Shown here: positions 26,278 to 33,858 of the stretch, one piece after another
How the letters are laid out: each line of letters opens with the position of its first letter
How positions within the stretch are numbered: the stretch's first letter is position 1
Assembly: GCA_020832305.1 (NCBI GenBank)
Contig: JAFIEV010000075.1
Span: forward strand, 1 to 64,000
Source: Cyclobacteriaceae bacterium
Lineage (GTDB): Bacteria > Bacteroidota > Bacteroidia > Cytophagales > Cyclobacteriaceae
Length of the DNA stretch: 64,000 bases
Reading direction: 5' to 3'
The notes under the pieces: generated by a model
Told to the model about the DNA's origin: nothing
What the model saw: the letters and a program-made list of their open reading frames with translations, nothing else
Database searches by the model: none
Program-made: the position numbers and the translations under genes

Positions 26278-26654
26278 CAAATTTACTTTTTGCACTAACA
26301 TCAAATCTCCTCAATACAACTTTATTTATTCAAATAGGGCTTAACATAATAAGGTAATCAAACTCATCCATCATGTTATTTATCAGACAGATGCCCGAAT
26401 CCGAAGGATTCCCATGTCTATATCAGACAGGTCGACATGTAAAATCGACCAGGAAAGGGTCTTAGCCTTTGTTTTTTCCTTAGGTTGGTCAGAAAGGAGA
26501 TTGTAGCTACAAGTCCAGTTATACCAAAATCACATAAGCAAATATAAAAAATACTTGAAGCTTTCAGCTTAAATTTCTCTACTCAAACTCACATTCTATG
26601 CTTAACAGCCCTCTCTGCAATGATACATTATTGCAACGATTTACCAGACATCAG

Positions 26655-27236
26655 TCAATTTTCGGGGATCACATAAACATCCATGTAGTTTTGGTTAGCG
26701 CGGTTGTAGCGCAACCTTACTTCAAGGGATGAGATTCTTTCAATACGCATGACTAAAGTATCTGCCGGGCGGTTTATTTGGAGGTTTTCTGCCGGACCAT
26801 TAATGATAAAAGGATCTTGTACTTGCCAGGTTCCGGAGAATAATATAGCGCTTTGGTTGAGCGCTGCGCAGAAACTGCTGTCTTGCGCACACAAAATATT
26901 ATGCGCCTGACAGGTGGTCGAAAATTCATTGCATAACTGAGGCAGCGGACATGCCAAAGGATTGTACGCTAGAAAAAGGGGGCGTTGATTTCCCGGCAAG
27001 GGTCCCGGTGAAGAAAAGATAAGACGGGTGTCCAGCTGGCAAGGGCTAAGGGTGATTTCTTCATTGTCGACCAGTCGCCTGGTCAGTGCCCAGGCTTTGG
27101 CGGTATCTGCAGTAAGAAGTCGCTCAACCTGAGGCCTTGTAAATCCACTGTATCCTCGAAATGGCGGATCTTCGCAAGACATCAATGCGACAAACAACAA
27201 AGTACACAGAAAAAACCAAAACCTGTTATGGGCCAT
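26655..27236 (-). CDS. Hypothetical lipoprotein
   Basis: Lipoprotein of 193 residues. The start at ATG 27236 gives a signal peptide MAHNRFWFFLCTLLFVALMSC. A GTG four codons upstream is possible but unneeded. The mature part begins with GFTRPQVERLLTADTAKAWALTRR and contains six or more cysteines (CQLDTRL, NPLACPLPQLC, TTCQAHNILC, SSFC), which suggests disulfide bonds. The second half, SGTWQVQDP ... VMRIERISSLEVRLRY, looks like a lipocalin-type beta-sheet, as in secreted Bacteroidota proteins with a stress-test of oxidised or total material. It lies 26 bases downstream of the DUF4920 gene and is probably co-transcribed. The function is unknown. Confidence 0.75.
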   Translation of the reverse strand: MAHNRFWFFLCTLLFVALMSCEDPPFRGYSGFTRPQVERLLTADTAKAWALTRRLVDNEEITLSPCQLDTRLIFSSPGPLPGNQRPLFLAYNPLACPLPQLCNEFSTTCQAHNILCAQDSSFCAALNQSAILFSGTWQVQDPFIINGPAENLQINRPADTLVMRIERISSLEVRLRYNRANQNYMDVYVIPEN

Positions 27237-27261
27237 TTTTAAATACACAGAATCTGCGCGC

Positions 27262-27753
27262 TCAGATTTTATCTTCTTTTAAAATCACCCCTTTGGCGGT
27301 AAAATTAAATACAAATTCTGAGACGTTTTCATCCTGATGACATGCTTCACCTTCTTTGTGATCGTGGTCATGGTGATGGCCGTGGTGTTCGTTGATTTCT
27401 TTTTTCAGCACGCCATCGATAACGGCAATTTTACCCTGGCTTTCCACAGGTACAAAGAAGCCATAATCTTTAAACCGAACGGTAAGCGATTCGCCATTGC
27501 CCATATCGATTTTCATCCAGCAACCTTTCTTTTTACAAACTTCAGTTATAATACCTTCTACCTGCAACTCAACTGAATCGGCGGTTTCGAGCTTTCCGCG
27601 AACGTCAGCAGCAGCCACGACAGACAATTGTTCGATCTTTTCACCGTAGAAGCTAAGTTCATAGTCATTGTCTTCCTCTTGTTGTTTTGTGCTTTGGCTG
27701 CAAGCCCAAACCAGACCAGCCATTAGGAAAATTGAAGCAAGTTGTAATTTCAT
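27262..27753 (-). CDS. DUF4920 lipoprotein with His-rich insert
   Basis: Lipoprotein of 163 residues; signal MKLQLASIFLMAGLVWAC. The DUF4920 core is clear: GIITEVCKKKGCWMKIDMGN and VRFKDYGFFVPVES. These OB-fold-like proteins carry a conserved Cys pair (CKKKGC). An unusual stretch between the last strands, HHGHHHDHDHKEGEACH, has nine His plus a Cys and looks like a soft-metal (Zn, Cu or Ni) binding segment. It begins a two-gene unit with the Cys-rich lipoprotein downstream. A role in periplasmic metal handling is inference. Confidence 0.85.
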   Translation of the reverse strand: MKLQLASIFLMAGLVWACSQSTKQQEEDNDYELSFYGEKIEQLSVVAAADVRGKLETADSVELQVEGIITEVCKKKGCWMKIDMGNGESLTVRFKDYGFFVPVESQGKIAVIDGVLKKEINEHHGHHHDHDHKEGEACHQDENVSEFVFNFTAKGVILKEDKI

Positions 27754-27786
27754 GAGCTATTTTATTTTGGGATATTGTCTAACGTA

Positions 27787-27891
27787 TTACCTGCGTTTTC
27801 TAAATAAGAGATAACTGACCACCACCACGATGATCAATCCTACGATCAGTGCGAGTAAGTTACCTGAAGTAAACTGATTGGCAGCGTGCAT
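27787..27891 (-). CDS. 34-residue single-pass membrane protein
   Basis: A short gene: MHAANQFTSGNLLALIVGLI, then IVVVVSYLLFRKRR and a TAA stop. It has one strong membrane helix of about 19 residues and a basic cytoplasmic tail (RKRR), satisfying the positive-inside rule with the N-terminus out. It lies in the gap between hslV and the DUF4920 gene, all on the minus strand. Similar tiny membrane proteins are common but poorly annotated in Bacteroidota. The function is unknown. Confidence 0.55.
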   Translation of the reverse strand: MHAANQFTSGNLLALIVGLIIVVVVSYLLFRKRR

Positions 27892-28016
27892 AGCTATTCC
27901 TTTTTTACAAATTTACGATTCTTTTTCTTCATTTAAAAAAGGGCAAGGGTCTATTTGTATTCCTTCTTTGGTGGTTACAACTTGATAAATAGTTTCTTTG
28001 CCCTTGTTTTCTTCAT

Positions 28017-28553
28017 TTACTCCAGCACCTGTAAGGTGATATTGTGATTGGTGTAAATGCAGATATCGGCGGCAATATTCATACTTTCCTCTACGATGGT
28101 GGCTGCGTCGAGCTGTTCTGCATGTTTTTTAAGTGCGAGTGCTGCCGATCGGGCATACATACTGCCACTGCCGATGGCGGCTATATCGTCATCAGGTTCC
28201 AGCACATCACCGGTACCACTGATGATGAGGATTTCTTCCTTGCTGGCTACGATCATCATGGCTTCAAGCCTACGGAGGAATCGGTCAGTTCGCCAGTCCT
28301 TGGCCAGCTCTATGGCGGCTCTTTTCATATTTCCCCCATAGCTGTTGAGTTTTTCTTCAAAGCGCTCGAGCAGCGTAAAAGCATCGGCAGTGCTGCCGGC
28401 AAAACCGGTTACTATTTTCCCGTTGAGGAGGCTGCGGATTTTTTTTACATTGCTTTTGGCGACCGTATTGCCCATGGTGGCCTGTCCGTCGGCTGCTATG
28501 GCGACTTGTCCGTTATGTTTAACCGCTAAAACGGTGGTTGAATGCGTTTTCAT
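28017..28553 (-). CDS. hslV: ATP-dependent protease subunit HslV
   Basis: Proteasome-like peptidase of 178 residues that works with the HslU ATPase to degrade misfolded proteins in the cytoplasm. The mature N-terminal threonine lies in [20 protein letters not shown]. Other signatures are [45 protein letters not shown] and [16 protein letters not shown]. The start is ATG 28553; a TTG four codons upstream is the only alternative. hslU is not next to it, unlike in many bacteria. It lies between the E2 gene and the tiny membrane protein gene. Confidence 0.95.
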   Translation of the reverse strand: MKTHSTTVLAVKHNGQVAIAADGQATMGNTVAKSNVKKIRSLLNGKIVTGFAGSTADAFTLLERFEEKLNSYGGNMKRAAIELAKDWRTDRFLRRLEAMMIVASKEEILIISGTGDVLEPDDDIAAIGSGSMYARSAALALKKHAEQLDAATIVEESMNIAADICIYTNHNITLQVLE

Positions 28554-28602
28554 GGAATTTTTCAATGAGCAGTTTTTACTTAATATTCAGGGTTTACAAC
28601 GC

Positions 28603-28632
28603 AAAAGGCTGACAAGGTATTGCCAGCCTGAT
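28603..28632 (-). terminator. Candidate terminator after the E2 gene
   Basis: On the minus strand AGGCTG and CAGCCT pair around GCAATACCTTGT and are followed by TTTT. It lies 32 bases after the E2 stop and before hslV. The stem is only 6 bp, so read-through into hslV is possible. Confidence 0.5.
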
Positions 28633-28663
28633 AGCGTATATTTTAGCGGGAAACCCGGCTTTG

Positions 28664-30310
28664 TTATATCATGATGCGTACGGGATCTTCCAGCAAGCCT
28701 TTAAGCGTTTGCAGGAAGGCAGATCCCACAGCGCCATCTACTACACGATGGTCACATGACAGTGTAACTTTCATCGTATTTCCCGGAACTACTTGTTCGT
28801 TTTTAACCACCGGCACCTCTCTTATTGCACCAACTGCCAGTATACAGGCATCGGGTGGATTAATAATGGCGGTAAATTCTTCAATGCCAAACATGCCCAG
28901 GTTTGAAATGGTGAAGGTATTGCCTTCCCAATCCTGAGGTTGCAGTTGCTTATTACGGGCTTTCTCACCCAGTTCTTTTACTTCAGCTGCTATATGCGAA
29001 AGGCTTTTGCTATCGGCAAATCGCACTACAGGTACCAGCAGACCTTCCTCGACGGCTACTGCTACTCCGATATGGATATGCTGGTTGTACCTGATTTTAT
29101 CGCCCAGCCATGCCGCGTTGACCTTTGGATGTCTGCGCAGTGTAGCAGCTACAGCTTTTATCACGATATCGTTAAAAGATATTTTAAGTGGCGCTATTTC
29201 GTTGATGCTCTTACGGGCTTCCACGGCTTTGTCCATGTTGATCTCCATGGTGAGATAAAAATGCGGAGCGGTAAACTTGCTTTCTGCCAGTCGCTTGGCG
29301 ATGATTTTACGCATTTGCGAGACTTTTACCTCTTCGTATTTTTCTTCGCCTACCACTTGTGGCAGCTGTATGGCCTGGCTCTTTGCTTTATCAGCAGCAG
29401 GGGCTTCGGCCTCAGTTTGTTTTGATGGGGTGAAGTTTTCCACATCTCTTTTGATAATTCTACCACCTTCGCCGGAACCTTTTATATCACTGATTTTGTA
29501 TCCTTTTTCCTCAGCCAGTTTTTTGGCCAGGGGAGAAGCTTTGATACGTTCATCGCTGCTTTCTTCCTGAGCTGTTTCTTCTTTCTTTTCAGCTGCTTTG
29601 GGTTTAGCTTCTTCTTTTACATCGGATGCAGGCACTTCCTTTTTGGCGGCTGAGCCTTTGGATGCGTGTGCCTTGAGCAGTTTTTTATAATCTGCGCCTT
29701 CTTCGCCTATTATAGCGATGATGCCATCTACCGCAACGGAGTTGCCTTCTTCTACACCAATGTAGAGCAATTTCCCGTCTTCGTAGGCTTCGAGCTCCAT
29801 GGTGGCCTTATCGGTTTCTACCTCTGCCAGGATATCACCGGCGCTTACGGTATCACCCACCTTTTTTTGCCAGGAAGCGATGGTGCCTTCGGTCATGGTG
29901 TCGCTCATTTTGGGCATGGTGATGACTGAAGCTTTGACATCCGAGGCGTCTACAGTATCCTCAGTTTCTTTCTCAGTTTCTTCCTGGGATTCTTCTGGTT
30001 CAGCGGAAGGGGCACTTTTCTTTGCGTCTGATCCGGATTCAATATCCTTGAGAATCGCATCGATGTTTTCACCTTTTTCGCCAATAATGGCGATAACACC
30101 ATCTACTGCCACACTTTCTTTTTCCTCTACACCAATGTATAGTAATACGCCCTCTTCATATGCTTCGAGCTCCATGGTGGCTTTATCGGTTTCCACTTCT
30201 GCCAGGATATCACCTGATTTTACCTCATCTCCTACCTTTTTTTGCCATGAAGCTATGACACCTTCTTCCATGGTGTCGCTCATTTTGGGCATTCTTATTA
30301 TTTCTGCCAT
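28664..30310 (-). CDS. pdhC: Pyruvate dehydrogenase complex E2 (dihydrolipoyl acetyltransferase)
   Basis: Core acyltransferase of the pyruvate dehydrogenase complex, transferring the acetyl group from lipoate to CoA. The 548-residue protein has two lipoyl domains with modified lysines K43 and K168, both in ETDKATMELEAYE. Ala/Glu/Lys-rich linkers follow. The peripheral subunit-binding domain comes next (KASPLAKKLAEEKGYKISDI, GEGGRIIKRDV). The catalytic domain ends with SCDHRVVDGAVG, which holds the active His and Asp. The start is ATG 30310 (MAEIIRMPKMSDTM); ten extra upstream residues are possible but not conserved. The E1 and E3 genes are not adjacent. Confidence 0.95.
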   Translation of the reverse strand: MAEIIRMPKMSDTMEEGVIASWQKKVGDEVKSGDILAEVETDKATMELEAYEEGVLLYIGVEEKESVAVDGVIAIIGEKGENIDAILKDIESGSDAKKSAPSAEPEESQEETEKETEDTVDASDVKASVITMPKMSDTMTEGTIASWQKKVGDTVSAGDILAEVETDKATMELEAYEDGKLLYIGVEEGNSVAVDGIIAIIGEEGADYKKLLKAHASKGSAAKKEVPASDVKEEAKPKAAEKKEETAQEESSDERIKASPLAKKLAEEKGYKISDIKGSGEGGRIIKRDVENFTPSKQTEAEAPAADKAKSQAIQLPQVVGEEKYEEVKVSQMRKIIAKRLAESKFTAPHFYLTMEINMDKAVEARKSINEIAPLKISFNDIVIKAVAATLRRHPKVNAAWLGDKIRYNQHIHIGVAVAVEEGLLVPVVRFADSKSLSHIAAEVKELGEKARNKQLQPQDWEGNTFTISNLGMFGIEEFTAIINPPDACILAVGAIREVPVVKNEQVVPGNTMKVTLSCDHRVVDGAVGSAFLQTLKGLLEDPVRIMI

Positions 30311-31095
30311 AGTATCGGTTCTGAATTTTTCGGGCCTCAAAAATAGTTTTTATTGGAAGTTATTTCAAAAGATTAACCAAATTTAAAATAAAATGGCTCA
30401 TTTGAAGGCAAAAAAATTTGTTTCAATTTCAAATTGCTATGCTTTAGGCCGGATTTTTATACGGATAACAGATGGTAACAGTAAGTATGCCCGTAGCAGA
30501 TAGTTCGTAGTGCCAAATGATGGAAGGTCGAAGTTAAATCGTTAAGAGTAAATGCGGAATGCGTGATCGGTAATGAGAAATGGGTTGATTGTTACACTGT
30601 ATACTTTGTTATGGAACCCTTCACCAATCTCAAATCACTATTCGATTCAGCTCATAGCTCGTTGCTCGTAGCTGGTAGCTCGTAGAACCATGTACTTCTT
30701 TACCCTTCTCCTTGTTGATGTTTTTCCACCAATAAGTTCAGATACCATGCTACGAGCTCTGAGCTTTTTGTATAGGGGTGGTTGTCGGAGAAAACTCCAA
30801 CAACAGGGCGGGTAATGATTTACCTTGTCATTCCCTAAGAGCACCGAGTGCAATGTACACCGAGCTACGAGCTGTTTAGTAAAGAAAAAAAGACACACGT
30901 GGCACACGTGCGTTAGCACATCAGGGTAATTTACAAGCTGTGCAATTACCTATATACACGATCTCTGAACTGTTTCTTTGGAAACCATCAAGATTTTCTG
31001 GTGTTTTAATAATTTTTACTTAAATTGAATTTTTGAGCATGAAGAAATATTTTTTATGTTGAAAGCAAAAGTCTTTGAAAATTAATTTATACCCT
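30311..31095. repeat. Repeat-rich spacer
   Basis: No gene is visible. It holds a run of drifting GTGAT-type words (30540-30580), a GTTGATG/CCACCAA-type hairpin (30711-30735), CTACGAGCTCTGAGCT words, a GTTGTCGGAG hairpin (30781-30804) with its GGGTAATGATTTACC tail, and a GGCACACGTGCG copy (30893-30919). The last 100 bases should hold the promoter of the toxin-antitoxin pair. Confidence 0.65.
30781..30804. repeat. Hairpin GTTGTCGGAG/CTCCAACAAC
   Basis: Ten-base arms around AAAA with one C-A mismatch, followed by AGGGCGGGTAATGATTTACC. Another copy of the dispersed family; the downstream tail is shared with the copies at 31657 and 51270. Confidence 0.75.
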
Positions 31096-31329
31096 ATGAC
31101 CATGAAGTCTCAAATTCTCGCTCGCATTGATTCGATTAAAGATGAAAATACGCTTAGGGAAATCCATGAGTGGCTTGAAGCCTTTTTAGCATCAGAAAGC
31201 GATACCTTCGAACCGGACGAAATTAATTCGGTTATGGAAGGATATCAGGCATATAAAGCCGGAAAAACGCTTTCTCATGAAGAAGCATCTGAGCGATTTG
31301 AAAAATGGTTGGGGGAAAAAGGCAAATAA
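31096..31329 (+). CDS. Antitoxin of a ParE-type pair
   Basis: Acidic protein of 77 residues starting at ATG 31096 (MTMKSQILARIDSI), with a second ATG two codons on. Its first half forms helices (DENTLREIHEWLEAFLAS). The second half, INSVMEGYQAYKAGKTLSHE, followed by EASERFEKWLGEKGK, is typical of the toxin-binding tail of small Bacteroidota antitoxins (YafN or RHH-like classes). The toxin gene begins inside its 3' end with a 25-base overlap, so the two are translationally coupled. Expected role: neutralise the toxin and repress the pair. Confidence 0.7.
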   Translation: MTMKSQILARIDSIKDENTLREIHEWLEAFLASESDTFEPDEINSVMEGYQAYKAGKTLSHEEASERFEKWLGEKGK

Positions 31330-31610
31330 TCTGGACTCTAAAGGCTTTGGAAGATAAAACAGCCATAATGGAATATTGGGTCTACAGAAATCAGTCTGTA
31401 ACTTTTCCCATCAAATTAAGCAATTTATTTAATGAATCTTTAGAGCTTTTAAGCAGACATCCGGAAATTGGTAAGATATTTACGAAAGATCCTTTGATAC
31501 TTTATAAATCTGTGAGAAATTACAGACTCTATTATACATTTGATTATCAAAAACTTATACTGTTGACAATTTGGGATTCCCGAAGAAATCCTGAAAATTT
31601 TAAGCTATGA
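31305..31610 (+). CDS. RelE/ParE-family toxin
   Basis: Basic protein of 101 residues with the RelE/ParE pattern: IIWTLKALEDKTAIMEYW, FNESLELLSRHPEIGKIF, SVRNYRLYYTFDYQKLILL and the ending TIWDSRRNPENF. The last segment (D/R-RNPxxL) is characteristic of ParE-type Bacteroidota toxins. The gene starts 25 bases before the end of the antitoxin gene. ParE members poison DNA gyrase and RelE members cleave mRNA; ParE is more likely from the C-terminal motif. Confidence 0.8.
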   Translation: MVGGKRQIIWTLKALEDKTAIMEYWVYRNQSVTFPIKLSNLFNESLELLSRHPEIGKIFTKDPLILYKSVRNYRLYYTFDYQKLILLTIWDSRRNPENFKL

Positions 31611-31656
31611 TATTGCCACAACATGCTACGAGCTACGAGCTCTGAGCTTTTCTACG

Positions 31657-31680
31657 GTTGTCGGAGAAAACTCCAACAAC
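31657..31680. repeat. Hairpin GTTGTCGGAG/CTCCAACAAC
   Basis: Same arms and AAAA loop as the copy at 30781, followed by AGGGAGGGTAATGATTTACC. The two copies flank the ParE-type toxin-antitoxin pair, 0.85 kb apart, in the same orientation. Confidence 0.75.
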
Positions 31681-32017
31681 AGGGAGGGTAATGATTTACC
31701 TTGTCATTCCCTACCTGCTATCAACTCACCAACTCACCAGCTAAACAACTCACCATCTCATCATTTATCTTACTTCTACGAACTATACAAAGTATACCGT
31801 GGGTTCTATACTTCGCCAATCTCAAATCGCTAATCGATTTTACACCATGCTACGAGCTCTGAGCTACGAGCTTATTCTACCGCCGTGGCACGTGTCCCCA
31901 CGTGACACTGTACACTTTATTATATAAATAATTGATATACAAGAATATAAAGTAAAAAAGCACACACGGCACGCGTGCGCTGGCTGGGGTAACGCAAGAC
32001 ACATTAAGGCAGAAATC

Positions 32018-32048
32018 AACCTATAAGGTTTTTCCAACCTTATAGGTT
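32018..32048. repeat. Perfect 13-bp inverted repeat (AACCTATAAGGTT)
   Basis: Arms AACCTATAAGGTT and AACCTTATAGGTT around a TTTCC loop. The geometry matches the hairpin at 2945-2973. It lies downstream of both convergent units (toxin and fucosidase) and could act as a bidirectional terminator-like hairpin. Confidence 0.75.
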
Positions 32049-32184
32049 TTGAGTTAAATACTATTGATTTTCAGGAATATGCAATTTAGCAGGCAGGGTT
32101 GTAAACCCTAATTTAGTTGTCTTCCATATTCATAAATGTGATATCCTATTATTTAAAATTCCTCTTTGTGTCGAGGGAAGGATT

Positions 32185-33546
32185 TTATGAATATTCTAAA
32201 ATAACAACTGTATTCATCTCATCCTTTTCATTTTCCGGAATTCGAATGCGTATATTGCCGTTCGAATACCTGAGAGATGCTTTTTTACCTGATTTCAGGA
32301 AAGTAGCTTTATTTACTTTTTTACCAAATCCAGGTATAGATAATTCTTCGCCAGCCAAATTCAGAACGTGGATATAGACTTTCTTATTCTCGGCATGTAT
32401 GGTACTTACACCCCAATCCTGAGGGCTAATTGGTCCCATGCGCGTGGCGTATATTGATTCTCCGTTTATTTTTAACCAGTTTCCAACTTCTCCAAGTATT
32501 TCGATAAATTCTGATTGAATTCGGCCATCTGGCTGCGGACCCACATTCAGTAGTAAATTGGCATCGTTTCCTGCCGCCTTAGCTAAAAGATGTACTATAT
32601 CCTTAGCACTTTTAAAACTGGTATCAACTAAATTGAATCCCCAGGATTTGTTGATGGTCTGACACATTTCCATAGGATGTTCTGTTGTTGTTTCAGTTTT
32701 GTTTCCAAGAAAATTTTTTTGACCAGGTAATGCACGTTCAAATCCTTTTAAATCTTCACCCGGATTCACATCACCATGATGATTATTGAGAATAAGCGCA
32801 GCAGGTTGTAATTCATGGATTATATCGTATGTCTTACGAAGTTGCCAATCTGCATCTTTCTTATCCCATATCCCATCAAACCAAGCACCGGCAAGTGGGC
32901 CATAATTCGTAAATATTTCCCGTATCTGTTCATTGACATAATCAAGATATTTGTCCCAGTCACCACTTTCAGGACGACCTGTATAATTATTGCCCGTTCT
33001 GCCTCGAGGCCAGTAGTCGGGGTGATGCCAATCAAGATGGGAGTAATAGGCAAAAAGTTTGACATCTTGTTCTTTACACTCTTCAGCCAACATACCAAAA
33101 ACATCCTTTTTGTACGATGTCGCATCTACAATATTATAATCTGTAACCTTTGATCCAAACATTGAAAATCCGTCATGGTGCTTTGTTGTAAAGGTTATAT
33201 ATTTCATGCCTGCATCTTTTGCTAATTTTACCCATTCAGATGGGTCATAATGTATAGGATTAAAAAACCCGGCAAGCCTTTCATAACGATTAACAGGAAT
33301 TCTTTTTGAGTCCATAATCCATTCATTAATATTACCTTCTCCATCTAAGCCATGGGTTTGACCTGCACCTGCCAATTGTGAATAAACCCCCCAATGCACA
33401 AATAGTCCGAACTTAGCATCTTGAAACCATTTTCTAGCGTTTATATTTTCAATGGTGGGGTTATAATTGTTTTCAGATTGAGCAGAGATTATTTGAAAGC
33501 TACCCAAAATGTGAATCATAAAAAGTATTAATAATTTTTGTTTCAT
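32185..33546 (-). CDS. GH29 alpha-L-fucosidase (PUL 2)
   Basis: Retaining exo-alpha-L-fucosidase of 453 residues, exported by a signal peptide ending about residue 22 (IISAQ). GH29 landmarks: WFQDAKFGLFVHWGVYS at the start of the barrel, KYITFTTKHHDGFSMF, and the nucleophile D224 in LAGAWFDGIW. The C-terminal beta-sandwich begins at about residue 360. No carbohydrate-binding module is present. It is the last gene on the PUL 2 strand, 312 bases after a sulfatase. It should release terminal fucose, probably after sulfate removal. Confidence 0.93.
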   Translation of the reverse strand: MKQKLLILFMIHILGSFQIISAQSENNYNPTIENINARKWFQDAKFGLFVHWGVYSQLAGAGQTHGLDGEGNINEWIMDSKRIPVNRYERLAGFFNPIHYDPSEWVKLAKDAGMKYITFTTKHHDGFSMFGSKVTDYNIVDATSYKKDVFGMLAEECKEQDVKLFAYYSHLDWHHPDYWPRGRTGNNYTGRPESGDWDKYLDYVNEQIREIFTNYGPLAGAWFDGIWDKKDADWQLRKTYDIIHELQPAALILNNHHGDVNPGEDLKGFERALPGQKNFLGNKTETTTEHPMEMCQTINKSWGFNLVDTSFKSAKDIVHLLAKAAGNDANLLLNVGPQPDGRIQSEFIEILGEVGNWLKINGESIYATRMGPISPQDWGVSTIHAENKKVYIHVLNLAGEELSIPGFGKKVNKATFLKSGKKASLRYSNGNIRIRIPENEKDEMNTVVILEYS

Positions 33547-33858
33547 TTTAAAAATTATTAGGTATAAAACTCCGATTGATTGCTTTTATTAGTTTAAACT
33601 ATTCTTATAATGTTTTTTAAATAGGTTTCCCGAAATTCTTTTTGGCGATTTGATTTAACTTTTGGCAAGGCTTTAACCTTTCTATAACCAAACATTATTC
33701 AGCTCATATCGTCAGCTACAATAACTATGAAATTTGGGCGGGTACTCTTGAAGATCTTTACTTTGCCTATTATAGATTTCAAAAGAAATAACTGGCCATC
33801 CAAATAAAAACAACATTACATATTGGTTAATTGCACTTTACATACTATTGCACTCTTA
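33547..33858. other. Spacer between fucosidase and sulfatase
   Basis: No complete gene is seen. On the plus strand a 45-codon stretch ending at 33791 reads like protein (YNNYEIWAGTLEDLYFAYY), with no start codon; it may be a gene remnant. The rest is A+T-rich and should include the fucosidase promoter. Confidence 0.35.

Larger units (their letters stand above)
25682..26654. other. Long spacer with transposon-end-like repeats
   Basis: No gene can be supported; the open frame at 25809-26156 is low-complexity and has no protein-like pattern. It holds five imperfect 22-24-bp repeats (25748-25873), a GCGCACGCGTGCC copy at 25874-25898, the 15-bp palindrome AACTTTC-C-GAAAGTT at 26129-26143, and a lone copy of the CGAAATCCCG repeat at 26197-26277. 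This looks like the debris of past insertions. Confidence 0.6.
31611..32184. repeat. Repeat-rich spacer
   Basis: No gene is visible. It carries a GTTGTCGGAG hairpin (31657-31680) with its tail, CTACGAGCTCTGAGCT words (31625-31650 and 31849-31872), a GCACGTG/CACGTG stretch near 31885-31910, a GGCACGCGTGCGCTGGC copy (31960-31984), the perfect AACCTATAAGGTT hairpin (32018-32048), and a GCAGGGTTGTAAACCCT flank fragment near 32092. Confidence 0.65.

Noticed and set aside
27892-28016. Possible small protein after hslV
   Set aside because: A frame of about 35 codons (IYQVVTTKEGIQIDPCPFL) is protein-like but has no start codon in frame; the ATG that overlaps hslV gives only 13 codons.
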